Of a stretch of DNA of 64,000 nucleotides, positions 46,448 through 58,298 are shown piece by piece. A program made the position numbers and the translations under genes. The DNA comes from Rhizoctonia solani. Lineage: Eukaryota > Basidiomycota > Agaricomycetes > Cantharellales > Ceratobasidiaceae. Numbering within the stretch: position 1 is the first letter of the stretch; each line of letters begins with the position of its first letter. The stretch lies in contig NC_057378.1 of assembly GCF_016906535.1 (NCBI RefSeq), positions 248,001-312,000 on the forward strand, written 5' to 3'. The notes under the pieces were generated by a model that made no database searches, was not told the DNA's origin, and worked only from the letters and a program-made list of their open reading frames with translations.

Positions 46448-48199
46448 TCACGCAACCTTATCCAAATCTCGGACCACTTTTACTTTCAGCCGATCGTCTT
46501 CGTCGTAGACCTTGAGTGCTCCATTGACGTAAGCGTATGGACTGTCACTTTCTGGGAGACTTGTAGTGTCCAAGTAGAACGCAGCGAGGGTAACGTCTCC
46601 AATCGGTGAAAAATTGGAAGTTCTTTGTTGCAAAACTAGGAAAACAATGCTGAAAAGCGTAACGGACAGTTGAAGTCCCAACCACCCAAACACACGTGCT
46701 TTGTTGACCTTGGCGACTAGGACGGGCAAGGCGGGATGGTAGCCTGAGACAATTTGCGACGTTGACACGAAATTTGCGATGGAGTTCCATGCAGCTGAGT
46801 ATGAGCGAAGTAGAATTGCCTCGATATAATCGTTGAGGTTCTCTGAAATGTAGGGAATAGAGGTATTTTGGTAGGCCAAACCAGCTGCAACTGTGGCTGC
46901 CATCTCCAAAGCTTGAAAGGCGAGTGAATGCGGCTCAAGGGCAATTTGGTCATTGTTTTGTATCGTGGAACGGGATGAAATGATACACTGATAATCTTTG
47001 CATCTTCCCGCTCCAGCTCTAAAAGTGATCCAAGCGAATAAAAATGTGTCCATGTTAGCTTCATCTACGTATATGTATGTGTCCTTGGGTAGTCTTCGAG
47101 TTGCCATGGGACTCATTTTTTCAATTGAGCCAGCTGCATAAATTAATAGGCGTTTCTCTTCTATCGTTCTAGAAGCCCATGGGTTGATCGACCAGCCGGT
47201 GGGATTAGATAGATTCGGTATCAACAATGCAGCTCCCGCGACTATTGTAACGTTTCCCCCCGGTGATAGATTCAACGATGCGTACATAACGTCCTCGGGG
47301 TGCATGTTTCTGATGTAGTCGGGCAGCTCGCTTGGGTTACGTATCCATTGTATGGAATCGGTGGTGAAGTATGGGAGGGCAACCGTTTCAATAGTACTGT
47401 TGATTGCTAGCAGTTCCACAAACTTTGAGACTCTTTTAAAGAGTCCTTTCTCAGAGGCACGCCCCCAAGCAATGTTGACCAGACTTGGGCCCCAATGAGC
47501 CAAGCTCTGTCGAAACGTGGCACTCTTCAGATACATATCGATAAATGGCCCGGGAACTACCGATGCGAACTCATCTTCAAATTCCAGAAAGTGGATGGGT
47601 GTAGTCGACAAGCAGCTTATAGGTGTGTTCCGTGGATCCCAAGCTATGGAGCCCGTTATAATCGGAGACGTCAGATTTGCGGCCAAACTGATCAATAACA
47701 AAGTGCCGATTATGAGCGTGTGTATGCTTGCTGTGTAGGTTTGTGGCATGAGCACTCGGTACTTGACCAGCGCTTTAAGATCTTGGCGATGCAGACCATT
47801 TCTTTCCATTAGAAAGATGGTAATGGACCAACAAAGTGGGACTACCCATGCCATGAGCGCCCATTTCTGGACCACAAGGAGAGAGGACAGGACCGTAACA
47901 ATGTCTGATTGTGTGAGAGAGAATGATGTTGGCAATTTTCCATCAATCGTTTGAACAAGTGGCCTACGATGGGTAGAGTTGAAGGGACGATTGTTCATAT
48001 AATACATAAGCGTGAGGGCAATGCCGGTCGATGTGATGTAATGCATGACTAAGGGTAGTATGCTTGACGCCCGGGTCATCCACGGCGGGTTCTTTCTGAT
48101 AGAAGTCTCTTCATCTTTGAAGACTGTCTTGTGATATAATGGAGTACCAGGGCCCAAATCGGAGAATATGTTTGACGACCTTAAGTTGAGAGGATTCAT
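46448..48199 (-). CDS. Four-TM membrane protein of unknown function (tandem copy A)
   Basis: A single uninterrupted exon of 583 residues, unusual in this intron-rich window. Predicted TM helices are ILPLVMHYITSTGIALTLMY (about residue 50), WALMAWVVPLCWSITIFLM (about 110), TLIIGTLLLISLAANLTSPI (about 165) and a C-terminal one, GWLGLQLSVTLFSIVFLVLQ (about 515). Between TM3 and TM4 lies a 330-residue, probably extracytosolic domain with several N-glycosylation sequons (NST, NLS, NVT, NTS) and a conserved CKDYQC pair. A short cytosolic tail follows TM4 (FYLDTTSLPESDSPYA). The paralog at 50191-51987 keeps all these features. No characterised family is recognised; a surface receptor or adhesion role is possible but unsupported. 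Confidence 0.85.
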   Translation of the reverse strand: MNPLNLRSSNIFSDLGPGTPLYHKTVFKDEETSIRKNPPWMTRASSILPLVMHYITSTGIALTLMYYMNNRPFNSTHRRPLVQTIDGKLPTSFSLTQSDIVTVLSSLLVVQKWALMAWVVPLCWSITIFLMERNGLHRQDLKALVKYRVLMPQTYTASIHTLIIGTLLLISLAANLTSPIITGSIAWDPRNTPISCLSTTPIHFLEFEDEFASVVPGPFIDMYLKSATFRQSLAHWGPSLVNIAWGRASEKGLFKRVSKFVELLAINSTIETVALPYFTTDSIQWIRNPSELPDYIRNMHPEDVMYASLNLSPGGNVTIVAGAALLIPNLSNPTGWSINPWASRTIEEKRLLIYAAGSIEKMSPMATRRLPKDTYIYVDEANMDTFLFAWITFRAGAGRCKDYQCIISSRSTIQNNDQIALEPHSLAFQALEMAATVAAGLAYQNTSIPYISENLNDYIEAILLRSYSAAWNSIANFVSTSQIVSGYHPALPVLVAKVNKARVFGWLGLQLSVTLFSIVFLVLQQRTSNFSPIGDVTLAAFYLDTTSLPESDSPYAYVNGALKVYDEDDRLKVKVVRDLDKVA

Positions 48200-49892
48200 G
48201 TCTGTAACCTCCTGAAGTTTTATACAACTTATAATGAGTAATAGCCCGGAAATTGGTGGTCCATGTGACTTACAACGGGGTGAGAGTAGTTAGGCCCACT
48301 TAAGTTAACCGCTCAAGAAATGTGACTTGGCCCACAGGATAACGGCTGTATGAGAAAGAACGTCGATGGCGTATACAAGCTTATATGTGTGGAATCCCAG
48401 CAGTTAAGAAGGGTTTACTCCCATTCGTGGTCCGAGTGCCCATCAGGAATGCAATAAGTGGATAACAATAGAAGCTGATGCTTGTTTGTCTCGGTCCTGC
48501 AGTCTTGAACCGACGTTTATGCTGTTTTGGTGATGATAATTGATATATCATTATAAATGGAAGACCGTTGATTCATCAACAGCCAAGTGGGGCTAATCAA
48601 AGTTCGCACAGTACATGCATAACCATTGTGCACTGGTTGGAGAGCCGTAGTTGATTATGTAATGATAGACTTCCTCGAAGGTTGACAATGGCTGCCGCCA
48701 GACGAGACGAGGGCGTCTCTGGACCCCGTCACATGTCGGTCTCACCACGAGCCCGGGAAGGACACAAGGCATGGAAGCTCTTGCTGACAAATACCAGGTA
48801 ATCAATAGTTGCCAGCTAGTTGTATTAGCTTCGTACTGTAACCACATGCATACTCTACGGGGACCCCCAGCACCCCATAGCGCTCAGGCGCTTAGGTTAT
48901 GGGTCCAATTCATCCGTGGCTCCCCGCGAGTACTCCAGAGCTCCCTACGCATGATACCGGAATCCAGGGCAAGCAAGGCAGAAGCCCGCCCCCCCAGGTG
49001 GTGTTAAGATTAGCACCATGAGGCATCGAAGGAGGTTTGGGGTCTAGATATCACTCGGAGTCACACATGACATTATGCATCATCCAATGCGAGACACTGC
49101 CGTGCTGGCGTGGGCGGCTCGATACTCAATAAGGTATTCGTGGTATTGACATTAATGGACAAAGAAATACTCAACTCGGACGGGCTATAGAACTAGAACT
49201 CGATTGGGATGAATTTCCACTATTGAGTCCCTTGTAATAGGGACTGTCAATCAAGGCCTGCGGAGACACACGAGCCCAGACTTAGGCACTGGGTTGCATG
49301 TAATTAGTCACGTGATTGCCGATTCTGCTCAATCGACCATACTTCCACAGCGCATTCGGTCCGTTATCGCGCTTTTAGTTTGTTCTTTTGGCGCCCAACC
49401 TCCCATCCACTTTCTACAAGTTGTCTCGGGGACCGTCGTTTTCTCATAGAGCCTTTTCTCACCACTCCTTTTGCCCACTCTGCTCGACGATCGTCGACTT
49501 AGGCATCTCGGTGCCTCAGCTCCCATCCACGCACGCCGCATCAGATCTCTCATCCCCGCTGATTTCTGAAGACGGTCATATACGTATACATGTATATATC
49601 TATTTTTTTTAATATTACCTCGATGGGTACACGAAGGCACCATAGCTCAAGTTTAAAAATACGCTTACTCGGCACCTTGCTGAGAGGAGCAACAACATCC
49701 ACACGTTATCTTGCCCTCATTTAGTGCTGTAGAACATTACATGTCTCTATCTCTAGAGAGCGCTTAGAAACGATGCAAATAATTCTGGGGGCTGTGGAAG
49801 AGCCATGTCGGTGGGAAATGAGAGCTTTTGGCATGTATCTACGCCTGAAATGTGAATTCTGCTACACTCCAAGGTAACCCTTTTCTATAGAT
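48200..49892. other. Intergenic between the tandem four-TM genes
   Basis: The part next to the gene start (48240-48480) weakly resembles 51990-52240 upstream of the partner gene, for example around aggaatgc..gtggat..gaagctgat. The pyrimidine-rich 49310-49600 stretch shows no clear gene. Confidence 0.5.
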
Positions 49893-49968
49893 TGGGAAAA
49901 GGAGTTGCGTTAGTTAGTTCTTTTTTTGATATGGTTTTTAATATCAAGTTGTCTTGGATTGGTGATTT
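49893..49968. repeat. Direct repeat, copy B (partner 45861-45937)
   Basis: Near-identical to 45861-45937 with a few substitutions and run-length changes. It lies 223 bp beyond the stop codon of the second four-TM gene. Confidence 0.85.
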
Positions 49969-50190
49969 CACTGCGTGCCTCACCTCTGGCAATTGATCTC
50001 TTGCCGTGGCATATGGATACCGAACGTATACAATGTCGGAAATCATAGTTGATAGTACATAGTTTAACATTTATCCGGTACATAAACAATGAAAAATACA
50101 AGTACGGAAGAAACAAGCAAATTAACAACAGCTCACAAGTTTACCGAGACGTCCGGAAACCCAGATATGGTTTAAATAATAAACAGAGTG

Positions 50191-51987
50191 TTAGGCGTCC
50201 GTATCTCGATCTTGTATCAGCCTCACTTTGAGCTTTCTATCTTCGTCGTCAACCTTGAGCGCTCCATGAAGAGAAGTATATGGACTGCCGCTCTCTGGGA
50301 GGCTTGTGGTGTCCAAGTAAAAGGCAACAAGAGTCACGTCGCCAAGTAGGGGAAAGCTAGAAATATTGCGGTGCAAAACAAGGAAAACGACGCTGAGAAG
50401 CGTAACGGATATCTGGAGCCCCAACCAGCCGAATACGCGTGCGTGGTCAACCTTGGCAACAAGGCCTGGAAGAGCAGGGTAATAGCCCGATGCGGTCTGT
50501 GACGCCGACATGACATTCGAGATTGCGTTCCATGCGGCCGAGTACGAGCGCACGAGAAGCGCTTCGATATAGTCGTCAAAGTTCTCCCATGGGTAAGGAA
50601 TCGAAGTGTTTTGATAAACTAGAGCAGCAGAGACCGTAGCTGCCATTTCCAGCGCTTGAAAAGTGAAGGGGTGTGGCTCGAGGCTAATTCGAGCATCGCT
50701 CTGTATGGTAGAAGAGGATGACACGATGCACTGATGGTTTTTACACTTTCCTACCCCAGCGCTAAACGTGACCCAAGCGAACGCAAAGGGCTCTTCAGTG
50801 ACCTTGTCGACATACAGGTATGCGCCGGGAGGTAGTCCTCGGGTTGACATGTATTTGAACTCGTCCATTGAGCCAACTGAATGAATCAATAGCCGTTTTC
50901 CTTCTATCGTTCTAGAGACCCACGGATCGTTCGACCAGTTGGTGGGATTAGATAGATCTGGTACCAGTATGGAGGCCCCTGTGAATATCGTAACGGCTCC
51001 TCCTGGCGACAGGTTTAATGATTGCTGCATAGCTTCCTCCGGGCGTATGTTTCTTGCATAGGCAGGAAGATCATTTTCGTTTCGTATCCACTCGACGGAA
51101 TGAATGGCAAAGTACGGAAGAGTGACCGTTTCGACAGTGCTGTTGATTGCTAGCGTCTCGACAAGCTTTGAGACTACCTTGAGCACCCCTTTCTCGGGCT
51201 CACGCTTCCATGCAATGCCAACCAGGCCTGAGCCCCACCTAGCCACATCCTGGCGCAATGTGTCGCTGCTCATGTATAAGTCCATAAATGACCCAGGAAT
51301 AACATCTCCGGACTCGTTTTCCGCTGATAGGAAAGGTATAGGAGCTGTGGATAAATAGCGTATAGGTGTGTTCTGTGGATCCCAAACTATAGACCCCGTT
51401 AAAAGAGGGGAAATCGAATTCGCAGCCAAGCTAGCTAATAATAAAGTCCCGATGACAAATGTAGGAGTGCTTGCAAAGTACGTCCTTGGTGCGAGTACCC
51501 GGTACTTGACCAGCGTTTTAAGATCTCGGCGATATAGGCCGTACTTCTCCATGAGAATGATAGCGATGGACCAGCAAAGGGGGACCACCCACCCCATGAG
51601 TGCCCATTTCTGGACTACGATGAGGGTTGAAAGAAGCGCAACAACGTCTGATTGGGCGAGGGAAAATGAGGTTGGCAGCTGTCCATCGATCGTTCGTACA
51701 TAGGGCCTGCGATGGATGGTGTTGAAAGGGCGATTGCTTACGTAGCAGAGAACCATCAAGGCGATACCAGTTGATATGATGAAGTACATAGCCAAGGGTA
51801 GCAGGGTGGACACCCATGCTACCTGCGGAAGTTTCTTCTTCGCAATATCTTTACCTTCGTCTTCGGGGTATGTGTTTTGATAGAACAAAGGAACAGAAAT
51901 TGGATCGAAGGGTGTATCGGATGGCTTCAAGTCGTGAGGACCCATGTATGTAGTTTTCAGAGTTTTCATACTAATAGTAAGCGACAC
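50191..51987 (-). CDS. Four-TM membrane protein of unknown function (tandem copy B)
   Basis: A single exon of up to 598 residues. Mets at 51987, 51969 and 51945 are all possible starts; MGPHDLKPS at 51945 aligns best with the start of copy A. The protein is collinear with copy A over its whole length: three N-terminal TM helices (LLPLAMYFIISTGIALMVLC first), a glycosylatable loop with NLSPGGAVTI, SNPTNWSNDPWVSRTIEGKR and CKNHQC, a last TM helix (GWLGLQISVTLLSVVFLVLH) and the tail YLDTTSLPESGSPYTSL. Same orientation as copy A about 3.8 kb away, so this is a tandem duplication old enough for clear divergence but with both frames intact. Function unknown. Confidence 0.85.
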   Translation of the reverse strand: MSLTISMKTLKTTYMGPHDLKPSDTPFDPISVPLFYQNTYPEDEGKDIAKKKLPQVAWVSTLLPLAMYFIISTGIALMVLCYVSNRPFNTIHRRPYVRTIDGQLPTSFSLAQSDVVALLSTLIVVQKWALMGWVVPLCWSIAIILMEKYGLYRRDLKTLVKYRVLAPRTYFASTPTFVIGTLLLASLAANSISPLLTGSIVWDPQNTPIRYLSTAPIPFLSAENESGDVIPGSFMDLYMSSDTLRQDVARWGSGLVGIAWKREPEKGVLKVVSKLVETLAINSTVETVTLPYFAIHSVEWIRNENDLPAYARNIRPEEAMQQSLNLSPGGAVTIFTGASILVPDLSNPTNWSNDPWVSRTIEGKRLLIHSVGSMDEFKYMSTRGLPPGAYLYVDKVTEEPFAFAWVTFSAGVGKCKNHQCIVSSSSTIQSDARISLEPHPFTFQALEMAATVSAALVYQNTSIPYPWENFDDYIEALLVRSYSAAWNAISNVMSASQTASGYYPALPGLVAKVDHARVFGWLGLQISVTLLSVVFLVLHRNISSFPLLGDVTLVAFYLDTTSLPESGSPYTSLHGALKVDDEDRKLKVRLIQDRDTDA

Positions 51988-53409
51988 TCCAGATGATATT
52001 GGAAAAGTAGTTAAAAAGATGATGACGAGGAGTTATGTATACTTGGAGTACCCGTTCAGGAAATGCGACTTGGGTCAAAAGATAGAACTGGTGGATCTGC
52101 AAGGGGAAAGGTTGACCGCATATACGAAGCCATATATGTTCAGAGCCCTTGCTGGAACCGGGCCACCCTGTTTCATTCCCGGGCCTCGATAGGAATGCGA
52201 TAGATGGATCAGAGTCGAAGCTGATATTTTGCCTGTATTGTTCTTCCATTGGCCAACTACTCCATATGCCGCTTCCGGTCATTTCATAGAGGTATATTGC
52301 TGTGAAAGGAGGTTTGATGACCGACCAATACCTGAGCTGGGCTAGCCACTGCAGGATCGCTAGAAAGTCCTTATACATCAAATTTGGTCAAGTTTCTTGG
52401 AATATTGAGACAGGGCTCCAGAAGTGCCTGCGGAACTTTGAAGGATCATCTATGTGTCTTTCAGAAGACCCCTACTCGGATCGAAGATAGACCGCCTATG
52501 ACAGCTCGGTGATTTCAGTCCGATCATGACGAGGGGGCGGGTCCGAATTAGTAGACATGGCGCAGTAGCTGAGTCGGCACCTCAGTGCAGCATTCACTCT
52601 TGTGACCTATCATTTGCCACCTCTCAAATTGTGAGTTGCCACTTACCCTGATATATCCATACCTCCCTCGGGATGTCTTGCACATCGCCACTTCAATACA
52701 GTGGGGCTATGTAGCAGTCCATTCCAAGTTTGTTAACAGAGACCACACAAATGGACCGATGCCTTTGAGATTGTTATGCGTGCAAGGTCCCCCGCGCCCA
52801 TAATCTAAATCAATTTAACGCAGCATTATGTATGCGTGCAATTGCTTGAATGCTGCCCCGGCATAGAGTAAATATTCCCACTACTCCAAGACTCATGGCA
52901 CCATTTACTCTATATCTTTCTATCGTGATTGCATACCCTCTTTTTGGAGGTTTCATCAATGGGGCAGAATGAATCATGCTGACCCCTAAGTACCACTGCC
53001 CACAGGGTCGTTTTTTAGGTTTGCTCGGGTATTCTAGGTTTTCTATATCAGTAAAGGTAAGCGCAGACCAGCACAGGTTTTCGCTTATTTCTTCTCTGAT
53101 GGATTGGCAACGAACAAATGATGGATCCGACGAAATTACTATCGGTGAAATTGCAAGCTGATATAGGGGGAGACCTGTTATATCGAAGCACCCAACGTGA
53201 CCGTTGAGAAGAGACGGATAATACTTATATGATTTGACTGCTATTTACCTGTCATTTCTGATAAGTAAATACATATGCTCAACTCGTTCGGACGGCATGA
53301 ATGCGTTCTAGACCGCCGTCCCTAATATTCTTTTCGCCTTGAGCCGTAATAAATACCGGCCAAGCCCAGTATAGGATAATACCAAGGCTTCCCAGAATAG
53401 GACACCTGA
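51988..53409. other. Intergenic, nothing recognised
   Basis: Contains the upstream region of the second four-TM gene, then AT-rich sequence with short overlapping frames only. Confidence 0.5.
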
Positions 53410-54084
53410 CTAGTTTGCTGTCTGAGCTTGTCGGCCCGCTTGCATCTTGGCTTGCATTACCTAATCAAATCACATAAGTACAAGACAGGGCTTTCGTTGA
53501 AGGACGACCAACCTGCAAGAGATAATTCATGTTTTGCTGTTTGTTCTCGATGGTTGTTTGGAGTGTACCGAGATTCGAAGTGATAAAATCGACTTTTGTC
53601 TGGTAGTATTTCGTCGCCTCGGGACGTGTCTATTCGAATGGATTGGTGGGGAGAGTAATTGTATCGAAAAATCAAAGACGCGCCTTTGATACATAGTAGC
53701 CAGTTCCTATATCCACGATCACATTCTCGGTATTAATTAATTTTCCAGGAACGTAGAGCGAGTTGGTCAAGGGCACAAGTAGGGTTTTTGCTTGAAGCAG
53801 TCGAAACGTGAGAAATAGGTAGTAGTATAATACAAAGACAAACTTACAAGCATTTTCCGGCTTGACCTCGCCAACGTTTTCCAAGCATCCACGGAATTTG
53901 GATTGGGCGGCTTTCAGTTGGGCAAAAGAATTGGTTAAATGGGTTAATTCCTAATTCGGGAGAGTGAGAAAATAACCCCGAGGAACCCCATTATACCAAC
54001 CTCGTCCAACTGCTTTTTCACTTCGGTCAACTGGGGAAGGTCCAAGTCGGCGACATTAATCTGCTGCTGTTGTGGTTGGGCCAT
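53410..54084 (-). CDS. GIM5: Prefoldin subunit 5
   Basis: Five exons (54084-54001, 53950-53848, 53790-53693, 53629-53513 and 53460-53410) join in phase to 150 residues, the normal size of this alpha-type prefoldin. The N-terminal coiled coil starts MAQPQQQQINVADLDLPQL. The beta-hairpin core has LLVPLTNSLYVPGKL and NVIVDIGTGYY, the strongest family signature. The C-terminal coiled coil runs TKYYQTKVDFITSNL to the end AGRQAQTAN. Prefoldin is the hexameric cytosolic chaperone that hands nascent actin and tubulin to CCT/TRiC. The exon 3/4 junction (GTGYY|TRPEA) skips a usual Val-x-Lys and is the least certain. The gene is divergent from valyl-tRNA synthetase. Confidence 0.92.
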
Positions 54085-54183
54085 ATCGAGTCGTCAGTCA
54101 CGTGTATAGTTCACAGGGTGGTGTGATCGTCGAGATTAGATTGCTTACGTTATAGAGAAAGTTGTGGGTGACTCGCTAAGTGG
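54085..54183. promoter_or_regulatory. 99-bp bidirectional promoter of prefoldin 5 and valyl-tRNA synthetase
   Basis: Only 99 bases separate the two divergent start codons. The interval holds GTCACGTGT (E-box-like) near the prefoldin side and no TATA box. Two housekeeping genes probably share it. Confidence 0.7.
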
Positions 54184-57100
54184 ATGCTGCTCTCCAGACT
54201 CGTGACTCTGAGACGTGCCAGCAGACCCGTACCACCACTGCGCAGACTTGCAACTAGTCACTTTCTGAGAATGTCTGCACCTCCCGAAGCACCGCCACCC
54301 GAGAAGGTTGCTGCCAATGTCGAGGGCGAGGGTGCTGCCCAGACGAAGACTGCTGGTGCGTATTCAACCACGAACAGGAATTCAATTAATTTAAGTTATC
54401 TGCAGCCAAGAAAGAGGCAAAGCGACTAGAAAAGGCTGCTAAATTTGCTGCTAAAACTGCTAAAACTCCAGCCCCTGCCGCTGCTGCAAATAACGAGAAG
54501 AAGAAACCCGCGAAAGAGCCCAAACCCGAGGAGCCTGCGTTTGTTAACAATACCCCTCCTGGAGAGAAGAAGGGTATGATGCTCCCCGTTTCCTTATTAA
54601 CTCTTGTTCAACGAGATCAGATCTTTCGCAGCCAATGGCAGCTGGCTACAACCCTATTGCAGTCGAGTCAGCTTGGTACGATTGGTGGAATAAGGAGGGG
54701 TTCTTTAAGCCACAAATGGGACCCGATGGTCGTTCTACATCTACCGGACAATTCGTTCTTCCTTGCCCTCCACCCAACGTGACTGGTAGTCTCCACATTG
54801 GTCATGGATTGACCGTCGCTATCCAAGATTCCCTTGTGCGATGGTAAGTCAACACCTAATACTTACGTTATGACTCGCTCTTATCTGTATGTCAGGAATC
54901 GTATGTTGGGCCGAACCACTTTATTCGTACCCGGATATGACCACGCCGGTATCTCTACTCAATCAGTCGTCGAGAAGCGATTATACAAAGCTAGCGGCAA
55001 GACGAGGCATGACTTGGGACGAGAAAAGTTCCTTGAGACGGTGTGGGACTGGAAACATGACTATCAGGGTCGTATTACGAAGCAGATGGAGCGACTGGGT
55101 GGAAGCTATGATTGGACTCGCGTTGCATTCACCATGGATGAGGTGTGCTTGCATATACTTTGCCCTTCCACCACTCATTAATAAGATATTAGAACCTATC
55201 AAGGGCTGTATCCGAGACTTTCTGCAGACTACACGAGGATGGTATCATCTATCGCGCCAACCGCCTCGTGAACTGGTGTGTCAAACTGAACACGACCCTG
55301 TCCAACCTCGAAGTCGAGCAAAAGGAGCTCAAAGGCCGAACACTACTCAACGTTCCCGGCTACGACGAGAAGGAACGATTCGAGTTTGGTGTCATCACCA
55401 GCTTTGCCTATCCGATCGAAGGTTCAGATGAGAAGATCGTGATTGCGACTACTCGACCGGAGACCATGCTCGGTGATACGGCTGTGGCTGTCCATCCGGA
55501 TGATCCTCGTTACAAGGTCCGTGTCTGTCTTGGATATTCATTGGTTCGTCTAATAGTTCTCTAGCATTTACACGGCAAATTCGTCTCCCATCCGTTCCTC
55601 CCCAACCGTCGAATGCCAATCGTAACTGATTCGATCATCGTCAATATGGAGTTTGGAACTGGTGCTGTCAAGATCACCCCGCTCACGACCCTAACGATTA
55701 CGAAGTCGGAACGAGGCACAATCTCGAGTTTATTAATATTTTGAACGACGATGGAACTCTGAACGAGAACGCGGGCGAACGCTTCAAGGTGTGTTTCGAA
55801 AGTCTCTTATTGCTTTGGGTGCTGAAACTTTTCATAGGGAATGAAACGATTCCATGCCCGTCGTGCAGTCGTTGATGCTCTTAAAGAGCTAGGTTTGTAC
55901 GTCGAGCAAAAGGACAACCCTATGCAAATTCCCATCTGCGCGTAAGTTCCGCTGGCACTAGCAGCCGAAGCGTTCTCAAATATGCATATAGTAAATCTGG
56001 CGACATTATTGAACCGGTCATGAAGCCTCAGTGGTGGGTCAACTGCAAGCCTCTCGCCGAAGAGGCCATCAAGGTAAGCGCCGACTCCACTTATACGTTC
56101 ATTTCATCATATATATGCACCACCCTTTAGCGCACGCGAGCTGGTGAACTGGCCATTACCCCCAAGACATCCGAGGCCGAATGGTACCGCTGGCTCGAAA
56201 ACATCCAAGACTGGTGTATTTCTCGTCAACTCTGGTGGGGTCACCGTTGTCCCGCATATTTTATCGATATCGAAGGGAAGGACCAAGACGTACGTTTCTC
56301 GAGCCATACGACTCGGCATGTACTGACTCGAACAGAAAAATGATGGAAAATGGTGGGTTGTTGGCAGGACCGAGGAAGAGGCTTTGGAGAGGGCGCAGAA
56401 AATTGCTGGGAGTGCCAAGTTTACGCTGCACCAAGACGAAGATGTGCTAGATACCTGGTTCTCGTCTGGTCTTTGGCCATTCTCCATTTTAGGATGGCCA
56501 AAAGAGGTGATATTCTCATTTTGCTGTTTTTATCTACCTTGACTGATAGGGTGTACCATAGACCGAAGATATGAAGAACTTTTACCCGGCCTCGATACTC
56601 GAAACCGGCTGGGACATTCTCTTTTTCTGGGTCGCCCGTATGGTTCTCCTCGGAATCAAACTCACAGGCCAAATGCCATTCAAGGAGGTCTTTTGTCACG
56701 CCATGGTCCGAGACGCGCACGGTCGCAAAATGTCCAAATCGCTTGGAAACGTGATCGACCCGGTGGACGTTATCGAGGGCATCACGCTCGATCGGCTCCA
56801 GGAGAAACTGAAAGAAGGAAACTTTGACGAGCGGGAGATTGTAAAGGCCATGGCTGGGCAGAAGAAGATTTCCCCAAGGGTATCCCGCAGTGCGGAACGG
56901 ATGCGTTGAGGTTTGCGTTGTGCGCATATACGTCTGGAGGTAGGTCGGGAGTTTCTGTGTTGCCAACAATGAGATTAAATGAATTTGACTATAGGAAGGG
57001 ATATTAATCTGGAGATTCTCCGAGTCGAGGGGTATCGAAAGTTTTGCAATAAATTGTGGAATGCGACCAAGTTTGCCATGCTCAAGTTGGATGAAGGGTT

Positions 57101-58298
57101 TGTACCCGAATCGTCTGCCAAGGTATTCAACGCCTTGTAATTTCATCCGCTTCAGCTGACATTTTTTAAAAAAGCCAACTGGGCAAGAAACCATCGTCGA
57201 AAAATGGATCCTGCACAAGCTGGATGTGGCGGCTGTCGACACGAACAAAGCGCTCGAGGAGAGGAATTTCATGACTGCCACGACGGCGGTTTATAACTTT
57301 TGGCTGTATGAACTCTGTGACGTCTTCATTGTGAGTCGCTCTTAATATTTGGGGATTATTTTGTGTTATGCTTATGCCCCACACAGGAAGCGATGAAACC
57401 TATGACCGATGAATCGGCCTCGGATGCTGTCAAGAATTCTGCTCAAAATACACTGTACACCTGCCTGGACCTGGGACTAAGGCTCTTGCATCCGTTCATG
57501 CCGTTCGTGACCGAAGAACTCTGGCAGCGCCTTCCTCGCCGACCGGGTGACGCGACCAAGTCGATTATGGTTTCGAGCTATCCGGTCAAGGTACGGCTTT
57601 AAATTTCAAGAGGTATCTGCCCGCTGACAGCGGTCATGATTAGGATTCGGCCTTTGAGAACGCTGCAGCGGACAAGGACTTTGATAAAGTGTTTGGTATC
57701 ATCAAGCAGAGCAGGTCCTTGGCAGCTCAATATAACGTTCAGTCGAACATTCAAGGTTTGGTTGTGCTTGTTCTCCCCAGAAATTTACTAACGTTGGGTA
57801 TAGTTTTATTTCCTCGACCTCGGCGGAAGAGGCTGCTATGATCACCACACAAACACCAACGATATCATCCTTGATCAAGGGATGCAAATCGGCGACTGTT
57901 ACATCGGATGTACCCGAAGGATGTGGAAGTGTTGTTCTCAGTCCCACCCTCACCGTTCACCTCCTCGTCAAGGTGCGTTATTATACTCTCATCTACTTGG
58001 TCAAGTCACTGATGTGAAATGGTAACAGGGTATGGTAGATCTAGATGCTGAAGTATCCAAGCTTGAAAAGAAGTTGGGTTTAGCCCAAATGAGCGCAGAC
58101 AAGATTCGTAAACTGCAGGAGCAACCGGACTATGAGAAGAACTTGCCCGAGAACGTTCGCGAATCTAATGCGGAAAAGGTACGAATTCTGATATCTTAAA
58201 GTGTTCTAGCACTGACAATGGATTCGTAGTTGGCTACACTTGATGCAGAGATTGCCGTGTTACAGGGTAGCATTGAAATGTTTTCAAAGTTGAAGTAG
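54184..58298 (+). CDS. VAS1: Valyl-tRNA synthetase, probably cytosolic and mitochondrial
   Basis: About 17 exons encode a class I valyl-tRNA synthetase of about 1,050 residues. Key motifs are HIGH (54794-54805, in SLHIGHGL), KMSKS (56727-56741), the editing-domain piece [18 protein letters not shown], and [30 protein letters not shown], the anticodon-binding part ([16 protein letters not shown]) and a C-terminal coiled coil ending EMFSKLK follow. The N-terminus [20 protein letters not shown] is a typical mitochondrial presequence; a second Met ([12 protein letters not shown], 54271) would give the cytosolic form, as for yeast VAS1. Three single-base frame breaks (near 55678, 56867 and 57805) interrupt conserved sequence; at each, one more base in a C, G or T run would continue it. 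As the enzyme is essential, these are probably sequence errors. Confidence 0.93.
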
